A stretch of DNA of 64,000 nt from Manis javanica. Its lineage: Eukaryota > Chordata > Mammalia > Pholidota > Manidae. Both the position numbers and the translations under genes were made by a program. Within the stretch, counting starts at the first letter, position 1; every line of letters begins with the position of its first letter. Shown one piece after another: positions 60,401 to 64,000 of this stretch. Below the pieces are notes generated by a model. That model saw only the letters and a program-made list of their open reading frames with translations. It ran no database searches and was not told the DNA's origin. The stretch is from the NCBI RefSeq assembly GCF_040802235.1, contig NC_133165.1:44467629-44531628 (forward strand), read 5' to 3'.

Positions 60401-63400
60401 CTGCATACACTTTTATAGGCCTCTTCCACTAGATGGTGAGCTTGAGGACAGGGTCTGCCTTCTTGTTTACATCTAGGCTCCAGCTTCCAGCCCAGGGCTG
60501 GCCCAAAGGTTGGTACCTGAGACCTGTTTTTCAAGTACATACTCTACCCACCATTGTAAATACAGAACTGAAGCCTTCTTGTGACATCTCATGCTGGAAG
60601 GAGCTACTTATCCTCCACTGGGTTCCTGTGAGGTAAAAAAGTCATTTAAGTTGTGGAGGCCATGAGACCATGAGAACTCAGAACAGAAGCGGGAGCATGT
60701 GGTCTGGGGCTCGGGTTCTGGGAAACAGTTTTGGGTGAGTTATGAATAGGGATGAACCCTCAGGACTCTGGGGGACAACCCTTTCAATTCCAAGCTCACT
60801 CTCCTTTACCCTCGACTGCAAAGATCTTCTCTTGCAGCAGCTTCTGGATGCTACTGAGGGCTGCAAAGTTGTCCACCTTGAACACGTGCTCCTTTGAGGG
60901 TGTTGAGCCTATGGTGCTCAACTCTTGCCTGGCAGTGAGTTCCTGAAAAGCAGCTCCCACCTGCAGCAGAGAGGCAGCTGAGGAGAAGAGCCTACCAGCC
61001 TTTTTGCCTGGGTGAGGTGCAAGTGAGTCTGAAGGAACCATGAAGAAGAGGACACACCCCAATGGCATAGCGGATGACACCGGCGCTCTCTGCCTGGGGG
61101 ATGACATCACTGTATTCCAGGGGGTCTTTGTATTTCTGCCCATCTGTGATGACAATGAGGATCTTCTTGGCACTTTTTCGGGCCCCACTCTTACTATGAA
61201 ATAATTCTTTCCTGTCAGGGATGAAAGGGAGGTGGCTCTACTGAGGTGCGATTGATTCTGGAAAGAAATCATTTGCAACATGAAGCTCATCTGGAGAGAC
61301 TGGGGAGTCCTGGTACTCTCAGACTCTGTCAGTCATGATAAGAAATCAATTCAACCCTTTTTGAAAGGCATACTGACAATAATTAGTAAAATCAATAATA
61401 AAGGTTCCCATATTCCTTGTTCCTAAAATTCCATCTACTAAAGAACCTCATTCCCAGGAGGCAGTATGATTCAGAGTAGGAGCCTGGGAATCAGACACAC
61501 TTGGGCAAGTTACTTTATCTCTCTCAGCCTGTACTTCTCTCCTTGCAAAATGAGGAAAATTGTACTATAGCTGGTCTCCAAAGATGGCCCCCAATGCCAC
61601 TTGTCTCCCTTCCCACATTGCACCTGGCCTGTGACTTGCTTTAATCAGTAGCATGAAGTGGAATTGACACATGCCAGTTAGGGGCTTACAAAGCCTTGGT
61701 AGCTTTTGCACTCCTGGGAGCCCTGAGCCATCATGAGAGAAGTTTATATAGCCAGAGGCATCTATAGCTACTGTAGCTTTGCAGAGAGAGGCCCAACCAT
61801 CCCAGCTCAGCCCAGCCTCCTGGCCAATCCTGCCAAGGCAGCAGCCATGTGAATGAAGCTTTCACATTCCAGCCTTAGATGCCACCTGACCACAGCCACA
61901 TGAGACCCACAGCTGAGCCCCAGTATCATGAAAAATAATAATAAAAGAGTTGTTTAAGCTCTAAATTTGAGGATGGTTTTTAGGCAACAATACATAACTA
62001 AGACAAATAGTGTCAGGTTATTCTGGGGATCAGATGGGATCAAGCTTTTACAACTGAATAGCCTATAGGTAGCTGTTACAAATGATAAAATGTAATTATA
62101 TGTTCCTATAGTTCTACAAATTCAGAGTAAGACACATGTGCCAAATACAATACTGAAAACAACCTGAATTTCCAACATTAGGGAAGGAGTTTAGCCAATC
62201 ATGATCCAGCCTCTTGGTGGAAAATTACACAGCCATTTCAGAAGAAAACAGTAAAAGGTGTTGAGAAACATGGAACAGGTTTGTGTAACAGTGGGAAAAA
62301 AGGCAGGATGAAAATAGTTTCTGCCCTGATTGTGACAATATGAAATACATCTGAATATAGAGAATCATGGAAATGACACTGTGCTTTGTGGGTGTGATTT
62401 GTTTATTCATTTGTACTTATCCTTTATGGTTGCTTGAATATTGTGAGGTGGCTGGCTAGTGGGACTGTAGGCAATACTTAATTTTTTCAAAATTTCTTTA
62501 ATGTTATTGCCATTCTGTCTTTTTCATAATTAAACTTCTAAAAAAAGAAAGAAAAAAAAAACCCAGTCAGTGTCAGGGAGGGGCTGAGTCTAGCTCTGAG
62601 ATGGGTTTGGCTCTGGGGAGCAGGGTGGCTCTTCCAGGCAATGGGGAGCAAGGATGATGCCAAGAGCCACACCAATGCCCACCACTGGGAGGAGCTCCAG
62701 GGGCTAGGAAGGGGCGCGAGTCCTATGTGGCTCCCAACTTAAGGAGCAAAGGCTCTCTCCTCCTGGTTGTCCAGTCCTAAGGGGTCAGTGTTCAAGACAG
62801 AAAAACCATCTAGAAGTAAAGAGAGTTCTTTTGGTGGGAGCTTCCCTTGTTCAGCATTTCTCCAGTGCCACCCCCAGAGAGGCACCCAGGGGTGTGCAGG
62901 AAGTCAAGGACCCAGGCCAGTTCTTTCCCCTGAGAACCACCTTTTCTGTTCTGGCCCCACCACCTAAGCCATTTTCTTCATGGACTACCTAGCACCCAAT
63001 TCTGGACAGCACATAATAAGTGCCCGGTTAACACAGAGGGCTCAACTGTAGAGGAATAGGATGGAGGAAGGTGAGTGGGGAGAAAGGCACAAAGAAGACC
63101 GTTGGCAACAATTCCTGAGTCCCTGCCAGGAAGGTGGAGAGGGGCTGCACTGTTCTCTGGATAAAATACCAACCATATACCCAGCACTTCTTGTGCAGAA
63201 ACACCTCACACATGTTATCTCATTTATCCTTGCAACCAACTTGTGAGATTATCTTCATTTAACAGTTTTATGAAGACTTAGAAAGACTCAATAACTCTCA
63301 GCTTTGCCCAGGTAGCACGCAGGGGGTCAGGATAGGAACCCAGATGTGTCTGTACCCAAGCCCGTGCCGCTGGCTACACCAGGTGGTCTCAGAGTCCAGC

Positions 63401-63748
63401 CAATCAGAAGCCAGGCAAAGAGCACAGCAGTCCACTCTAGTATCCAGGAGAAGACTCCAGGGAGGACTCTGCCTGCAGCGCTTCCTTTCCCTTTGGAGCC
63501 TCTTTCCCCAGAGCCTCCCTCAGCTTCAGAGCAGGGCTATGCAGATCCCGCACAAGGATGTCGTGTGGCAGCTACCCACAGGAAGCAGGAGGGGGAGCTT
63601 ACACCACTGTCAGGATGCCCGTGGCTGTGAAAGTCAGGCCCCTATGTTGGACAATCTGATCCGCCAGGCTCTGAGGGTTCGAGCTGCTCTGGAACTGTGT
63701 GAAGGTGAAGTGAGTCTCCAGGAGGTTTGAGAACTGCATCAGCGAGAA
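48416..63748 (-). CDS. ITGAD: Integrin alpha-D (CD11d), 3' 24 coding exons; 5' end outside window
   Basis: This is the alpha subunit of a leukocyte beta-2 integrin that binds ICAM-3, VCAM-1 and matrix ligands at the cell surface. Exons in transcript order: 63748-63603, 61211-61058, 60960-60810, 60625-60552, 59278-59149, 59039-58897, 58729-58589, 58490-58281, 57604-57474, 57358-57201, 56270-56116, 55870-55739, 54921-54848, 54613-54472, 53097-52984, 52872-52793, 52684-52601, 50409-50331, 50168-50061, 49953-49876, 49688-49575, 49437-49336, 49088-48978, 48496-48416. All junctions keep phase, and the sum is 2892 bases: 963 codons plus stop. The first three hold the I-domain end (LTFTATG and VITDGQ, both MIDAS loops). 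FG-GAP propeller repeats follow ([27 protein letters not shown]), then the leg domains, one membrane span ([15 protein letters not shown]) and a short tail. ITGAD was chosen over ITGAM/ITGAX by the tail [10 protein letters not shown] and by linkage to COX6A2. The tail is altered (see findings). Confidence 0.93.
48600..48900 (-). mobile_element. MIR SINE
   Basis: Antisense MIR with catgtactgagtatgtactatgtgcc, gaggaaacaggctcagagaggttgagcaac and ggcctgcctgact. It lies in the last ITGAD intron. Confidence 0.8.
50570..50775 (+). mobile_element. L2 LINE fragment in ITGAD intron
   Basis: It contains ttgctcaagctctttcttctgcttgg and ctttaagacccaacttaatatcacctc, typical of L2 3' regions. It is antisense to ITGAD. 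Confidence 0.6.
50985..51125 (-). mobile_element. L2 LINE 3' end in ITGAD intron
   Basis: It contains ttcagtaaatatttaccatgtcctaggctgtgtgcttggccctggagatacaatagttaacaag, the antisense L2 terminus. Confidence 0.7.
51225..51420 (+). mobile_element. MIR SINE in ITGAD intron
   Basis: It contains aaccagaccacctgggttcacatc and ttacttaacctctctggagcc in order. Confidence 0.75.
51555..51790 (+). mobile_element. MIR SINE in ITGAD intron
   Basis: It contains ccctggagccagacc, ggttctgccacttcccagctg and caatgcctggcacatcataag in order. Confidence 0.8.
53110..54415 (+). mobile_element. Old L1 3' fragment in ITGAD intron, antisense to the gene
   Basis: It carries L1 ORF2 C-terminal sequence on the plus strand, with phrases such as tggtcctgggagaattggcc, ccctacctcactctgtacttc and gacccagcaattccacatg, then an L1 3' UTR ending near 54415. 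It is decayed, with stops in every frame. Its 5' edge is only about 12 bases from the splice acceptor side of an ITGAD exon (53097). Confidence 0.85.
56340..56880 (-). mobile_element. Diverged L2/MIR-type relic in ITGAD intron
   Basis: It begins gataaatatgtgctgagcactttctatgggcc...caggtgctggggatacatg, and later has ttaagggggttaagcagggaag and accagatttgtatttgg. The family is uncertain. Confidence 0.45.
59430..59790 (+). mobile_element. L2-like LINE fragment in ITGAD intron
   Basis: CT-rich sequence with aaggatggcatctaggatcc and ctcagcctcaaagttaccttccctgtgatagg resembles L2. The ends are uncertain. Confidence 0.45.
60170..60420 (+). mobile_element. L2 LINE 3' fragment in ITGAD intron
   Basis: It contains gtcactcctcaggcctcccctgacc, tgcactccctgagggcaggaacc and tctgctatgctcccggtacc, the L2 3' end order. 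Confidence 0.65.
61565..61995 (+). mobile_element. LTR-like relic, family uncertain
   Basis: It begins with ctggtctccaaagatggcccccaa and ends with agttgtttaagctctaaatttgaggatggtttttaggcaacaatacataactaagaca, a terminus shared by several mammalian ERVL-type LTRs. It has aataataaaa as a possible polyadenylation signal. Confidence 0.5.
62040..62560 (+). mobile_element. Old L1 3' UTR fragment with A-rich tail
   Basis: It has an L1-3'-UTR-like order with aacaacctgaatttccaacat, ggtggaaaattacacagcc and ctttaatgttattgcc, ending in aaaaaaagaaagaaaaaaaaa. It lies in the ITGAD intron within the I-domain part of the gene. Confidence 0.6.
62561..63602. other. ITGAD intron, no further feature recognised
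   Basis: Single-copy intronic sequence. A MIR-like stretch lies around 63170-63330 (acctcacacatgttatctcatttatccttgcaaccaac, antisense order), but it is faint. The open frame at 63344-63730 is a shadow of the ITGAD exon on the opposite strand. Confidence 0.4.
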
Positions 63749-64000
63749 CTGCAAAAGCCAAGAGGAAGAGTCTGGAACTCAGGTGTTGTTTTCAATAAAC
63801 TTTTTACTTTGGAATAATGTTGGATTTACAAACCATTTCCATGTGCTTTTGAGGCACTACAAACAATATATTGAAACCCAGAAAATAAAATTTGGCCCAA
63901 AAATAAAAATGAAAATCAAAACCAAATAATGCTTCTTCTATAGTTTACCAAGAATAACTTTGTCCACTGTAATATTTATTAACCTTAGATAATTTTAAAT

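Noticed and set aside
63344-63730. 128-codon plus-strand frame at the right edge
   Set aside because: It overlaps the I-domain exon of ITGAD on the minus strand and has no recognisable domain.
48416-63748. Assignment to ITGAX or ITGAM instead of ITGAD
   Set aside because: The tail [10 protein letters not shown] and the adjacency to COX6A2 favour alpha-D; the ITGAX and ITGAM tails differ.
1-64000. tRNA, rRNA or other structured RNA genes
   Set aside because: No cloverleaf-like or ribosomal sequence was recognised by eye; a covariance-model scan would be needed to exclude small ones.

Overview
This is mammalian nuclear DNA. It has intron-containing vertebrate genes with GT-AG splice sites, LINE-1 (L1) elements, endogenous retroviruses (ERVs) and ancient MIR/L2/MLT1-type repeats. 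I see no Alu, rodent B1/B2, carnivore or ruminant SINEs, but there is a young L1 family with a tandem-monomer 5' UTR. That points to a placental mammal outside primates, rodents, carnivores and ruminants. A pangolin is my best guess, at low confidence. The gene order (zinc-finger remnant, COX6A2, then ITGAD in convergent orientation) matches the human 16p11.2 integrin region read in reverse.

Layout. Bases 1-17.7 kb are almost entirely L1 on the minus strand: an old element (L1-C) broken by a second one (L1-B), with a near-full-length younger one (L1-A) beside them. Bases 17.7-27.6 kb hold anonymous sequence, a solo LTR with a 5-bp target duplication, a second LTR-like block, a degenerate class-I provirus with both LTRs, a tRNA-Glu-like primer site, a polypurine tract and a 4-bp GTAT duplication, and an MLT1-like LTR. 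Bases 27586-37899 are one 10.3-kb L1 insertion (L1-D) on the plus strand. It lies between perfect 18-bp target-site duplications and has intact ORF1 and ORF2. Beyond the normal L1 tail it carries about 3.2 kb more: a retroviral 3' end (env fragment, polypurine tract, U3-R, AATAAA, poly(A)) and then an apparent 3' transduction.

Bases 38-46.5 kb hold old repeats and a dead C2H2 zinc-finger gene. COX6A2 (plus strand, three exons, 97 aa) is complete at 46673-47227. From 48.4 kb to the right edge, the minus strand carries the last 24 coding exons I can find of an integrin alpha-D gene (ITGAD). They make a continuous 963-codon reading frame that starts within the I domain. Its cytoplasmic tail is unusual: the conserved GFFKR membrane-proximal motif reads GFFKH, and a stop codon lies 11 codons before a still-recognisable ancestral stop.

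Functionally the window joins a striated-muscle respiratory-chain gene and a leukocyte adhesion receptor, tail to tail, next to a large block of retroelements. The most unusual biology is the L1-D unit: a potentially mobile L1 with 210-bp promoter-like monomers that keep antisense frames open, an amplified 11-residue coiled-coil repeat in ORF1p, and a retroviral 3' end attached downstream. The same junction seems to recur at the left edge of the window behind L1-A.
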